Origin: Liolophura sinensis
Taxonomy: Eukaryota > Mollusca > Polyplacophora > Chitonida > Chitonidae
Assembly: GCF_032854445.1 (NCBI RefSeq)
Contig: NC_088303.1
Coordinates: 9,059,501-9,123,500 of the forward strand
Reading direction: 5' to 3'
DNA: 64,000 nucleotides
A model generated the notes under the pieces. That model saw only the letters and a program-made list of their open reading frames with translations. It was not told the origin of the DNA and made no database searches. This document shows, piece after piece, positions 51,901 through 63,737 of the stretch. A program made the position numbers and the translations under genes. Position 1 is the stretch's first letter, and each line of letters starts with the position of its first letter.

Positions 51901-54900
51901 AGATCTGTTGCAGATATATGCTGTAGAATTTGGATTATTATTTATAATGAAAATATTAATAACCTAATACACAAAATTAACCGCGGAACAGAATGGAGAC
52001 AAGATAAAAGGTCTGTGGCCACGGTTACCATTCTATAATGAAAATGAGGATTTCATCCAAATAAGTTGCTATGCATCTCGCTGTTTTCAGAACAAAATTA
52101 AATATTGTATATATTTTATTTCGAAACATTTCGTAGTACTGGCTGAATGTTCATGTTTCACTGAATATTACGTACCGTATGTGTATCACACAATGACGCC
52201 CTGAGAAGGATAAATGTGGGTTTATACCATGCTTCGTCCAGTTCATCAAAGACTTAATTACTGTATGTATATTATATTCTATGGTTGTAGGATCACTGCT
52301 CTGGTTGTTATAGACACTGATTTTAACAAACTGGATTTCAACGCATGCCCAGTAGCTGTTGGTAATCCTGGTCCGAGTTACCTGTCTGGGATAGACAGGT
52401 GTAAAACGAAGACGACAATGGTGAGTAATAAAGGCGGAGAAAACATAAAATGAAGTACCTTTATTAAGGACGTCAGGAGGTACACGAGAAACTGTATCTA
52501 GAATCTGTATCAGCTTTTGAGATGGTCTTGCACAGCCTAACGTTAGTTGAAGATCACTTGGCTTCCACCAAAATGATGTGGATATCTCAACGTCACATGA
52601 ACGTGAAAAAGTTCGTCAGTAACTTGCCAAAGAGCGATGGTTTATCGCGGACAAAGGTCTTGAAGGGTACTGCAAAAACGCATGATTCCTTTTAGACCGT
52701 GACAGATAGCCCATCGTAACGTTCCCACCGTAACGCTCAGCTCCGGTCACATAGGCTTCCACCGACAATTTTACTAAAAACACCGGCTCGAACCCTACCT
52801 AATTTTTGCTATCCACCGATTCCCTAAAACGGCCGAAATGTAATACTAGTATGTCAAAGCCGTCTTTCAACAGTAATCCAGCCGTTTAAAGTTTGGAATC
52901 GGACCTCTCAAATCAACTTCTGCCATGTCTGGAATTTGTTTTGTCAACTCAAGGCCGCTAGAATTTTATTCCACCCAACATTCTGTTTACAATGATTGCA
53001 ACTTTTAAAGAGAATGTTGGGTAGGATAAAATTTTCATATAATTACATACTTTAAACTTTTAGTTCGGGTATTGATGGTTATTCGTGATTCTATGTTATG
53101 ATGGCAGTGCAAGCATAAGATGGGCTTCGGCTTTAAGAGGGGTGGATACGTGTGTATATGTCGCCCAGGCTACAGGTACCCGATGTACGTCACCCCACCG
53201 TTTCAAGGCGTGGATTTGGAACGAGCCACGGAGTATGAATACAACAACAGTTACCAGTGCGACTCTGTCGACTGTGAGTGAGATGAAGTCTTATTTGATT
53301 TCTGGTCTTCCCTTTATATGTGCATGTAGGTAAATGAAACTGCAGTTTTAGGAAACCCTTCACTTTAGCTTGTTTGCATATAGTACAGCCGGTCTTAATT
53401 CACATTAAACGAACAATGTCGAGTTCGCTTCAATACAACTATAAATATGTAGGTGACTGCATCTGTTATTTTCGGACATATTGCATATTACATACGATAT
53501 TGCTCATCTCTTATAGACCAGGGCCCTCCGTGGCTCAGTTGGTTAGCGCGCTAGCGCAGCGTAATAAACCAGGGGCCTCTCACCAATGCGGTCGCCGTGA
53601 GTTCAAGTGCAGCTCATGTTGGCTTCCTTTTAGGCCGTACGTGGGAAGGTCTCTCAGCAACTTGCGGATGGTCGTTTGTTTCCCCCAGGTTTTGCCCGGT
53701 TTCGTGGCATAAGTGAAATATTTTTGAGTACGGCGTAAAACACCAATTAAATAAATAAATAAATATCTGATAGACCATATAGTGGCTATATATTATACGA
53801 TATTGCTTCTCTCTTATAGATCATCTAGAGATTATCTCTAGATATAGAATATTACTATAGAATATTACTTATCTAGACCATTTAGTGATTATCTCTTATA
53901 GGATGTTCTTATCTCTTATAGACCATATAGTGCTTATCTCGTATACGATATTTCTTATGGACCTGTTAATATGTGGTTATTTCTTACACCATGTTTCTTT
54001 TCTCGTATAGTTCATATTGTGCTTATCTCTTACAGAACATATAGTTGTTATCTCTTATACATCATCTCGAGATTATTATACGATATTGCTTTTAGTGACC
54101 ATACAGTGGTTATATTTTATACTATATTGCTTAGAGATCATCTACAGAAAATTGCTTATCTTTAATAGACAATATAGTAGTTATCTCCTATACAATATTG
54201 CTTATTCCTTATAGTAGTTATCTCTTATGTGATATTGCTTATCTTTTGTAGACCATATACTGATTATTTCTTTTACGATATTGCTGATCTCTTATAGTGA
54301 TTATTTTTTTACGATATTGCTGACCTCTTATAGTGATTATCTCTTAAACGATATGCCTTATATAGTTATATCCTGTACAATATTGCCTATCTATTATAGA
54401 CCATGTAGTGGTTATCTCGCAAACGATAGTTTTTATCACATATCTAAAGCCTTTATCTTTTTGTGTTGTGTATTTCACTCGCGCACATTGTATGTGTGTA
54501 GTATACACTGTCAAGTTACGGCCAAAGTTATCTTCTGACAATTGTGTGTATTTTTGAGATTTATTTCACCATTCATATCCAGGAAGAAACGGCCTGGTAT
54601 ATACAGAGCAACACTTGAACTTGGTCGATCATGCAGACCGAATGTTTCAATTCACTTCCCGCTGAGTTGGCTGCGGTTTGAGGACACTGGGTTTTATTGG
54701 AATATACATGTATCCATACACATCCAAGTTTTGTCAGATGCGATTGTTTACTCGTGATTTCGCGTGGTACCACCAATTGGGCTCATCATTTCATATACAG
54801 TGTATCACACTGCAAGGTGTGGTGGTTTCCTCTCGGTTTCCACAAATTAATGTGGTCTTCGTTAACGAATATAACGCACACTTAATTATTAAAGGGAAAC

Positions 54901-57900
54901 TATATAGTTGATGTCATGCAGTGAGCTAATGTGTCACTTTCAGAAACTCCATTATCCACGATTTAAATTGTATGCCTTTAATGGTACAGTAAAGTTTTTA
55001 TATTTTATATTACTGTGAATAAAAATTCTCTTAAACAAAAGACAACACGAGGCCAAATGTATATATACACCAATAAAATGTCCCATATTTTAAACAGCAT
55101 AACGTTGCTTTTGTGATGTTGCATAACCTAGATATCGCAGTTCATACTAATAAGAATCATGTATATTGAGACAATCGAAAGCTCCGTCATGTTGTCAGGG
55201 TTATCTAATCAGGAGTTATTTCTAAAACCCGAGAAGGCGTCTGTTTCCGGTTATATGTCACCCAAGCCCTGTTTATCCTTTTAACTATATGTGCGTTGAG
55301 TTTCCGGTCGCTCTAACATGGCACATCCAATGGTCTCGCAAAAATACCTTATTAGAAGTTGATTTGTACAGCGTTACCAAGCAGTTCCGAAAAATGTCGG
55401 TGAATTTCATCTCTCTTCCCAAATAACTTGTGTAAGATTATATTATTTTTGTCTTTTCTTTAAATCTTCATTTCTGTTTTGAACAGGGGCCCAGGTCCTT
55501 CCTAATATTGAATACGACAGAGATGTGCTGATGGGACGAGTATCAAGAATCAAGCAAGCGTATTTAACAGATATCGTGAAAACCCGAGGACTGAGATCGA
55601 TCAACTTGACCGCAGAGGCTTTCGGACCTCAGCTGAAGTTTTCTCGCCGGTACATGCCACGTCACTTTCGGGTTGGTCCCTCTCATGAAACTACAACGGC
55701 GGTGTCTCATTACGAGATCGTCCACAGCCACCAGCTGATGTATCGCTTCAGCGAAGAAAATGATCGCGGAAATCTGACTTGGTCAGTTTCTAGACGCGTG
55801 AGACGGAAACGATCGCTGTTCGATCAAACTAAACGCCATCGGATGGACAGAATCTTTCGCAAGAAGAAATCCGTCACGGCTGCGAACTGTGGCGGTCGTA
55901 GTGAAACAGAGTTACAGCTTCCGGGCGACGTCTCTTACGGCGTCGACGAGCAGTTTGAGGCCGAGGCACGTACCGCCTTGCGCCTTGCCCACTTCCTCTC
56001 TAACTATCTTCAAAATGTGAACTATGGCGAGAACTTTGGCGATATCCGAAGCGGAGGACATCTTCATGTTGATCATATGTTTGGAGAAGTCATCGCTAAC
56101 GTCATGTCCAATTACCGCCTGTGGTCCAGTGGGATTTTCTTCGAAAGAAATTCCTTCGAAAATTCGGATGGGTCGACACGCGAGTATTTCGGGCCTTACG
56201 CTTTTCGAACAGTAAAATCAACTTACGACGCTTTCGACTGGGCTGGGCTTAGGACACCTTACACAACGCAGGATTGGTTTGTGTCTATGAAGGACAGATG
56301 GGAGACAAACTTTGAGGGTTTGGTTAAGTACAAAATGAGACCCTACTTAAGATCAGACGTGAATGGAACGGGACATAAGCGGTTTGAGTACTTTCCGATG
56401 TCGTACAAAGCACCAGAGCTGAAACACGGTCGATGGAGCCGGCCGTATTTTAAGTGTGACGGCATAACTGATGACTGGGTCATGACCTTCACTGTGCCTT
56501 TTTTCGGGAGAACGCAGTTAAGAGATAGGCTGCAGTTCAGGTAACAGTACCGATCTGTAAGGTGGCTTATCAGTGCGATACAATTACTTTTGCATTTTCT
56601 GAATTTTTGCTAGTAAGGCGGCGTATCAAGCTGTTTTATCAGTAATCTTAGTTGATCGGTTTACATTTTAGCGAAGAAAATGTTTTACATATGAAATTAT
56701 TTTTTACGAGGAAATTGTTTATTACGAGGAAATTATTTTTTCACATGAAAAATGCCTCGGTGGAAATATTTCAACCGTGGTAGAAATCATTTACACCGTG
56801 GTGAAAATATTTCCAATACGGTGGAAATATTTTTCATGTAAAAAAAAATTTCCTCGCAAAGAAAAAAAAATTTTCCTCGTGAAAAACAATTCCTATATGA
56901 AACTGGTATGACCGGTGTTTTACGCCATACTCATTACGCATATTTCACTTATCCGACGGCGGCCAGCAATATGGTGGGAGGAAACTTGCAGAGCCAGGGG
57001 AATCCCACGACCATCCGTAGGTTGCTGAGAGTCCTTCTCACTTACGGCCGGAAAGGAAGTCAGGATGAGTTGGACTTGAACTCACAGCGACCGCATTGGT
57101 TGCATGGCACTAATAACCCACCGTAGATCTGTTTTGATGATTTACTTTTTAAAAATGGAAACCTACATGGAAAACGTGAATATAAAAAAGGATATGTTCA
57201 AAATTGATAAGGGGATTTGTTGAGTTTGCTGTCACATGACAGATTCAGTTGAATGCAGATTATTGTTTTCACAACGAACAACTGAGAAATAGTTCAGCAA
57301 CCAACGAAGGAAGCGGCCATTCCGCTTCTTGAGACCTCTGAGATGACAAATGGGAACTAAAGTAGAATCTCTTGACACGCTACGGAGAAAAACGTTTTAA
57401 TGACTGATTCACCTGGTAGCCAAATTATGATTATGAGCTGTCTCTTGTACTCTTTATACTGTCGTGAAAAAAGAAGAAGAAGCGGGAATTCACAATAGCT
57501 GCAAGACAACACAAGGAACAGATGTCTTTATGAACCCAGGTTTCCTTTAATATGAATATGCCATAATAACAAAACGAGGTTGACCAATAGTCAGACAGAC
57601 GCAACAGACAGACAGACGCACTGACAAACCGACAGAGCTCCTTATGCGGATCCTTGTGACTCTGGCTGATAAAAAACGAACTTTACGCATAATCTCCATA
57701 TCTAAACTTTTCAGAGGGGTCATCTCTGTGGACGTGAAGCTGGATGACCTTGACATATATCAGTGTCCTCAGCCCTTCTATGTGGCCAACGCTTTCAAAA
57801 ATACGGCCCGATGCGACGGACTCTCTACTGTGGTAAGTCACTGGATGTAAATGAGTTATACAACTACGGTATCTTCTGAGATATGTCTTTCTCGCCTGTT

Positions 57901-58986
57901 TTACGTTACTGTTCAGCTGTGTGAGTTTGCTAATTTGCGTGTTTTACGATACGTGCTTTTTGCAAATCACTGTCCTTCATTACAGTTATTGCAACAGTGC
58001 CCTATTTGTATTAGCGCTCCCCTTAATACAATGTGTACTTTGCTACATTTAGCACTTTGTTGCACTGCCGATTGCTACAGATTGTCATTTGTTACAGTGT
58101 ACCCTTTGATACAATATGCCCTTTGTTACAGTGTGCCCAGATTAAAGGGTTGAAGTTTATCGGCGGAGGGTATCGATGTAACTGCGCACCGGGGTTCGAG
58201 TACCCTCACAGAGATAAGAAGATGTGGATAGAGGGCCAGCTGCTTGAAAACGAGTATGAGAAGCAGCAGAAAGGGCTGTTTAGCAGGTAAGGAGCCGATC
58301 AGTGTCAGTTTGATGCTGGCAACAAATAAGAAAACCCAAGAAAAGTTTTGCAGTTTCGACTTGAAACTGTGCATGGTGTGCATGATATTTCTCTGATCTC
58401 ATTAGTATGTATACTAATGCTATAGACACCAGTGACAGTACAGACTTCACGTGAATGCCTGTCAGTATGCTTGGGGTTTAACGTCGCACTTAGCAGTTTT
58501 TCAGTTATATGACGACGAGGAATCATTAGGTGTATGGACTTTTATTGTGTCTTCTTGTGGCAGGGGGAGTCCGTGCCGCCAAAGTGTTGCAGTCACTGAA
58601 GTATCCTTCCGAAGACATTTTTTGTCATGCTTTGACCTCTCAGTGCCGAGCGCCACGCGAGGCAGCAGCAAGTATGACCCGACCCGGGTTTTTCACGCGA
58701 GGGTCGGAAAAGAACAGCCTTGGTAACTGGCGAACATATTGCATCCCAAAGCCTATATATCAGGGCATGGCGACCCAAGCGTGTTCTTAAGCTGACGCGG
58801 ATTTCCTTGTCATTGTGGTGTTGGGAAAATGGTTTCAGCGGTGGTTTACATGTCCATTATTAATTCTCTTGTTGTTCCAGGTACGACGACCTCAAGTGCC
58901 GAGTTTCCAGTGCTCCTATCCTCTACACCCATTCATTGCCGGTCCTCCTGCTGACATCCGTTCTATTTCGCATTGCTGGCCGTTGA
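42930..58986 (+). CDS. Tandem Cache-EGF protein, GPR158/179-type ectodomain without 7TM
   Basis: Exons 42930-43897, 52291-52420, 53108-53273, 55487-56540, 57715-57832, 58132-58286 and 58881-58986 join in frame to 898 aa. A signal peptide (WLFTVIVLVYQL) starts it. Unit 1 (about 40-421) and unit 2 (about 422-870) each have a Cache-like domain ending RPYYDC or RPYFKC, a linker strand (ALVVIDTDFNKLDFNACP; VISVDVKLDDLDIYQCP) and a six-cysteine EGF-like domain with GGYVCICRPGY or GGYRCNCAPGF. Cysteines fall at 342, 360, 367, 382, 384, 417 and at 790, 806, 813, 828, 830, 870; the central spacings are identical. This is the ectodomain plan of GPR158 (metabotropic glycine receptor) and GPR179, but no 7TM follows. 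About ten N-glycosylation sequons are present. A furin-type RRKR lies at 527-530, and a hydrophobic tail ends the protein. The role is probably extracellular ligand sensing or binding; the ligand is unknown. The ATG (aaaATGg) is the first in frame before the signal peptide. Confidence 0.88.
45310..45625 (+). repeat. SINE family D copy
   Basis: Blocks ggcttggggtttaacgtcgt, cagtcatatgacgacgagg, gtgtcttcttgtggcaggg, cactgggccaaccagtc and gtgctgagaacc. Confidence 0.7.
45866..46119. mobile_element. Palindromic MITE with arms of about 50 bp
   Basis: The left arm (tttaacagaaagtctgct, then ctgagtgatgctagaat) and the reverse-complement of the right arm (tttaacacaaagtttgtt, then ctgagtgatagtagaat) align along about 50 bp. 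The middle holds further copies of the ctgttaaatataacac motif in both orientations. It has no coding capacity and lies in intron 1 of the Cache-EGF gene. Exact ends and target duplication are not clear. Confidence 0.7.
46608..46926 (-). repeat. SINE family C, 5'-truncated, with target duplication
   Basis: Same family as 907-1242, lacking box A but retaining the box B region. Flanks catgcgtaattga (46595-46607) and catgggtaattga (46927-46939) match at 12 of 13. Confidence 0.75.
47007..47273 (+). repeat. SINE family A, full-length
   Basis: Head cctccgtggctcagttgg, body cttcctctccggctgtaagt and gggctctgcccggtttcc, tail with a (TAAA)n run. Box B carries a small deletion (gagctcgtcc). Confidence 0.9.
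48738..49225 (+). repeat. Interspersed repeat family E, copy 2
   Basis: Partner of 23107-23635 (see there). The substitutions and short gaps are spread evenly, and no reading frame is preserved between copies. Confidence 0.75.
49685..49795. repeat. Short degenerate tandem repeat
   Basis: Alternating ttgttgcgggttacctttg and cgttactcttgttgtggg-like units, about two to four copies. Confidence 0.6.
49985..50250 (-). repeat. SINE family D copy
   Basis: Reverse-complement blocks include ggcgctcagcactc, agtggcgacagcacc and attgttgaatacggag. Confidence 0.6.
53523..53755 (+). repeat. SINE family A, full-length
   Basis: Complete head (ctccgtggctcagttggtta) through the accaattaaataaataaata tail in intron 3 of the Cache-EGF gene. 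Flanking atagacca on both sides is compatible with a short target duplication, although the neighbouring tandem repeat carries the same word. Confidence 0.9.
53763..54440. repeat. AT-rich tandem array, unit about 45-50 bp
   Basis: Diverged units built from tagaccatatagtggttatc, tcttatacgatattgctt and tatctctta. About fourteen loose copies in intron 3 of the Cache-EGF gene. Confidence 0.8.
56684..56903. repeat. Long inverted repeat, arms of about 100 bp
   Basis: The left arm (tacgaggaaat, cacatgaaaaatgcctcgg, tggaaatatttcaaccgtgg) pairs with the right arm (ccgtggtgaaaatatttcc, tttttcatgtaa, atttcctcg, ttttcctcgtgaaa). Almost the whole 220 bp can fold as one hairpin. It lies in intron 4 of the Cache-EGF gene, directly beside a SINE. 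Probably a foldback MITE. Confidence 0.8.
56908..57125 (-). repeat. SINE family A copy
   Basis: Reverse-complement of the body and part of the head: cggtgttttacgccatactc, cggcggccagcaatatggtg, then gacttgaactcacagcgacc (box B region). Confidence 0.85.
57918..58131 (+). repeat. Cryptic tandem repeat upstream of Cache-EGF exon 6
   Basis: Loose units of cctttgttacagtgt and ctttgatacaatatg type run up to the exon 6 acceptor. Each complete unit contains an acceptor-like ttacag. Confidence 0.6.
58465..58720 (+). repeat. SINE family D copy (Cache-EGF last intron)
   Basis: tgcttggggtttaacgtcgc, cagttatatgacgacgagg, gtgtcttcttgtggcaggg and gtgccgagcgccacgcg. Confidence 0.7.
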
Positions 58987-61900
58987 TGTAGTGGCACGAG
59001 GGCAAGGTCTGACTCATGAAGTTGAACTACAGCATCCGCTAAGCTTCTCTGAAAGAAGGAACATTGCTAACAGGTCATTTGTTTGTACATTGGCTGTGGT
59101 GTGATGTTGGCGCCGGGGGCATGGGTGCAGTGATGCTGCTGCGATATGAGCGAAACATTGTGGTACTCGTACTGACGAAGTGGTAGGCCCTGTTGCGTGG
59201 TGGGGTGTTCAGTACGGTTTTCAAATGGCTACCCTGGACAAGTAACCAGCTGTATACCTGGCAGAGAAATAAACGAAGTCAGTACACGTATAGGAGCTTT
59301 GGTCAAAATATTAGACTACCTGTTCCATTTTCTTTCAACAAAAAGTAGCAGGCTGCAGATAGCTGGTAGCCAACTATAATGAACAGTTGTATTATTTCAG
59401 TATTTGGGGATTCGTTATGGTGCAGCGGGGAATAGGCTGGCTTCTACATATTCAATTATATGTTCAACAACCTTTTTCGCTTAGGAGAATTTCCACCAAA
59501 GAAGTCGTCAAACTCTTAATATATGTATATAATGTTATGGATATCCAGTTTGCCGCAGTATTGTTTGAGACATATCAAATGGTGATCGCAACGGAAATGT
59601 CTATAAAAGCATTAATGCTACGAGTACACTTGTAATAATAACTTATGCGTGCCATTTTTTCCCATTTTCATACCAAATGCATTCATGTATATAATATATC
59701 TGTCAACCTTACTTTACAGGTTTACTCTAGTACATGGGCACACTTAGTAAGGTTTTCATCGTACAATCAGTGTTCACACTAAGACATAAAATAACGCCTT
59801 TTGTATTGTTCTCAAATATTCTTCCCATAAAATTTCTATTTAATACTGGACTAACTTTAGCTTGGAAGAAAAAACCTGTGAATGACAGCTGGATAATTAA
59901 TCGGAAATATGCGAAAAATAATATTTTTAAATATCATATACTAATTTTGATACACAAAATAATTAAATAATAAAAGTGATGTTAGTAGAAATATTAAACA
60001 TGTGCCGAGTCATAAATGCGAGATGACTATAATTACCTGCGTGTACATCGAATTGACTTTAAGTGGTAGCATTCTACTTGATCTTTGTATAGATAGGACG
60101 CTGTAATTGTGACGATAAAAGGTAATGTGAGAATTCAATACAAAACTATTTGTTGGAGAAAGAAATCCATAAAGTATGAAATATCAGATTACCGAACATG
60201 ACTGTTCATGCATGACCACGTATACCTTTTGTTCTGGCTTAATTAATACTTGTGGTGAGTTCCTGTCCCCAAAGAACAAATACCACAAAAGTATGAGAAA
60301 AATCATGAGAAGTACCACAGATAATTATTTGAGACTATACATTGAACAAACGTCCATCAGCACTGTTTATAGTTATGGCATTCAACAGACCTCTTCAGAG
60401 AAAACCTTTGTAAAAAGTCGATGTAACCTATTGATCTATTACTGATTACGGATGAATCCGTTATATAGATGGATGAAAATGCAATCTGTCATGACTCAGA
60501 GAGCAGAGTTAACGGAAGATTGTATAAGGCTGTTGGATGTGTCAGTATTTGTTTGTGCATCAAATGCATTCCGTGTCTGTTCTGCAGCTTATTTCGTCCC
60601 CGAACTGAGGAGCTATAAGGTCACATTCCTGTCTCTCTGTCTGATTGTTATCTATCGAGTTATACTAAAAAGTTACCGGTACCAAGTTTGCCAGTTTCCA
60701 TGAAATGTGGAGGGGAACGTGTCAATGGTGTCACAGCGTTGTTTGAAACAAAACTGTAGACCCTGATCAAGCGTCAGGAAAGGACCAGCATCAGTTAAAA
60801 GATTGTGCAAATAACATGACGTTTGGTCATTTCTACACCTCTTGCTCAAATTTTAAAACTGAAACACTGTCTAATAAAACTGGGTTAAAGCTTCGCCTAT
60901 AACGCATTTTGGAGACGTTAACTTTTTGTGACAGATATGGGACGGATGTGTGACACATGTGTGACGAATGTTTGCCGTATTCGAAAAACAACTTCAAGTT
61001 GATGTATCTGTGTGCATGTGTTTTTACGAAAAAAATTACAAATACGTTTTAAAAACACATTGGTTTTGACTTTTTTTTTAGTTGATCAGGTTCATCTGAT
61101 TGCAGTCAACTTTGAATACAACTTAGTAGTAGGTTTTACTATTAAAACTTGTAGTCATAGAACGAAGAACAATCCCAACATCAGGGAATAATATTGAACG
61201 AAACAAGACCTTGGTTACGCAAGATATCCGGGACCAATGTTTTAGTCCCGTAAATACAGCCGCTTGTGAATCCGAACAGTAATTCGGACTCCACAGTGAC
61301 AAACAATCTATCATATCTTCATGTATTTTATTTATCTCTCATCCCATCGGAACAAATTTTATTTACTGGTACTTCTTTTTTTAACAAAATAGCTCTGTTT
61401 ACTATTAAAATTTATATTTTTATGTAATTTAATTTAAAGTATATAAAAAAATTTTACATTGCTTTGACAATTTCTATTTGACAGCCGACGTAACTTTTAA
61501 TTCAGGTTTGAACAACCAGACCCATAGAAACCAACTGTCTATAGAGGAGTTCATGCCAGCAAAACAATACCCAGTTAGCCATACTGAAGTGATGTCTACT
61601 TGGACGGGTATAGACGGACTACTCAGTATCGCTGCCAACCACTTTGTAGGGAGTACATGTATATGTAGGAGGCGTTTACAACGATTCTAAACTACATAAC
61701 GCGACAGTGACGTACAGGGAGCAAATAGCATGCACTTTTCTCTTGCTTCTCATCTTTATGTCTTTAACGTTACAATATAATATGTCAGCAGATACACCCG
61801 TCCGCTCTGCGCGCAGTTTTCACCAGTGTCGATACTTCAAATGTCCTTTAAAACAAGGGGGATAAATCTGAAACTACGATGATCTGTGAGTTACTCCTCT

Positions 61901-62954
61901 TGTATGGCACCATCAGTGCTGACACAAGGTACATACATGAATCACTTTCTCATCTCAATCTTTTGAAAAACATAAGAAAAATCCTGCACTGCGAATCCAT
62001 AGGAACCCTACACATGTACCATCAATCTTTGAAAATCACCGTTTTAGTCATACAGTCTAATTCAACTGGGGCCTGTTTTACGAAGCAATCGCAACCTGCG
62101 ACTGGTGTAACTCCACGGTAACATACAGTGAGGGGATACGTTTCTGTTGGCGCAGTGTTGCAACAGTTTTGTAGTTCGGGGTCCACTGCCCTAAAGACCT
62201 GCTCAGGTTGTTCCTCTTGGTCACTTAGTTTGGCGGCCATATTGGAACTAATGGAACGGATCCTTCTAAAATATGATATGATATGCATTTAGTGCGATAC
62301 CTTTTACACTTTGAAAAAGAAAATCTGTTAAAACTTTAGAAGGTCGTCACTAGTCGAATATATAACATTGTATAAAATTCTAAAAATTAACTGCGGTGAT
62401 TTTTGTCAAAGTGGTCAAAGTGTTCAACGTTTCACTGGAATTTGCACGAAATTCATAGGGGTTGAACCATTTTAAGCTACCATCAATAGTGATTTAAAGA
62501 CATCACCCTATTTCAGATATAGGAATTTAAGCCCATTCATTTAACCCAAACAGAGACGAACTAGACAATATTAGTTCTATGCTCTTTAACCGCCTAGTTA
62601 AGTGTCCACGATTTCCCAGAATGGCTTTTGTATCGTATAATATGCCAGCATCGCTGTGTTGCTGGTAAACCACCAAACCACTTATTTTTGACTGAGATTC
62701 AGCGTGTGATTCAAGTCGTAGCAAGATAAGTCCCTGTCGCTTAGTATACATGACAAGGTCTCTAGCTCACATCATACAAAAAGCCCTACTAAAACATGCT
62801 TTGGTAGAGTTAAATTGTTACTGTCTGTTTTTCTATAATAGAATATGTTAAACATGCACACAAGCAATATACATCAGGCTACATTCCTCTAGACTTACCA
62901 TTTAGAAAAGATAGGGATACGGGAGAGCCATCTTTGAAATAAGTATGTTGTCCT

Positions 62955-63065
62955 TAATTTATTTACTTATTTTATTTTATTGGTGCTTTACGCCGTGCAC
63001 TGAAAAATATTTCACTTATACGACAGCTCCCAGCATTATATATGGTGGTGAAATCCTATCCCCGC
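62955..63065 (-). repeat. SINE family A tail fragment
   Basis: tttattggtgctttacgccg, aaaatatttcacttatacga and a ccagcattatat block. Confidence 0.65.
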
Positions 63066-63672
63066 CTCAACTGTTCGGGCACCTTGGTTTAAATAATCGG
63101 TTGATGTCGCACGTAGGGTCACTTTGCTGGTGAATTTCTATGCGACATAAAATAGCATGCATGGAGATTAACATCACGGCGACTTTACGGCTGTGGTTTA
63201 CTTTTCCGTCTCCTTCATCCATAAAAATAACAACCGTTGTATGAACAAAAAAATGAGCACAAATCGAAAAATAAAATTCGAAATCTACCTTCATGTACCT
63301 CTTCCCGAAAGTGCGTCAAAACAACGAGCTATATTACTTAAATAAACCTGAGTTGTGAAGCATGTTAGAACTCGTATCGTAGGTGCTACTGTTTACACTT
63401 TAAACACTAAGTAGGTGTTAGCTAGGTGTTTAGTTGGGTTTCATGTCATGTCCGTTTCAGAATTAAATTACACATTACCCTGAACTCTACAGCTTTCGAG
63501 TCTCAGTTCAGGAAATTGACTATATAGTTACATATTTGTTCCTTGTCTTTCTTATACGATCACTGTAAAAGTGATATAATCCTTGCTGAAAGGCATGCAC
63601 TGATACAACCAATGATAACATCATAGCTGAAATCCTCTCGTGCAGATCGATATTCTGTCCATAGTCGTAGTC

Positions 63673-63737
63673 AAAAAAAAAAAAAAAAAAAAAAAATACA
63701 AAAATAAAAATACAAAAAAATACGAAAAAAAAAAAAA
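63673..63737. repeat. Poly-A rich stretch
   Basis: Long A runs interrupted by single T, C or G, possibly the decayed tail of a retroelement on the plus strand. Confidence 0.85.

Larger units (their letters stand above)
43898..52290 (+). other. Large first intron of the Cache-EGF gene
   Basis: An 8.4-kb intron (phase 2) from gtaagc to gttgtag. It carries a palindromic MITE, SINEs of families A, C and D, a family E repeat and a small tandem repeat, listed separately. I see no additional exon in it, but a small alternative exon cannot be excluded. Confidence 0.7.

Noticed and set aside
62022-62288. 88-codon minus-strand frame with MAAKLSDQEEQPEQVF
   Set aside because: Its 3' half overlaps a repeat-like cctgttttacgaagc motif, and no family or splice context supports a gene.
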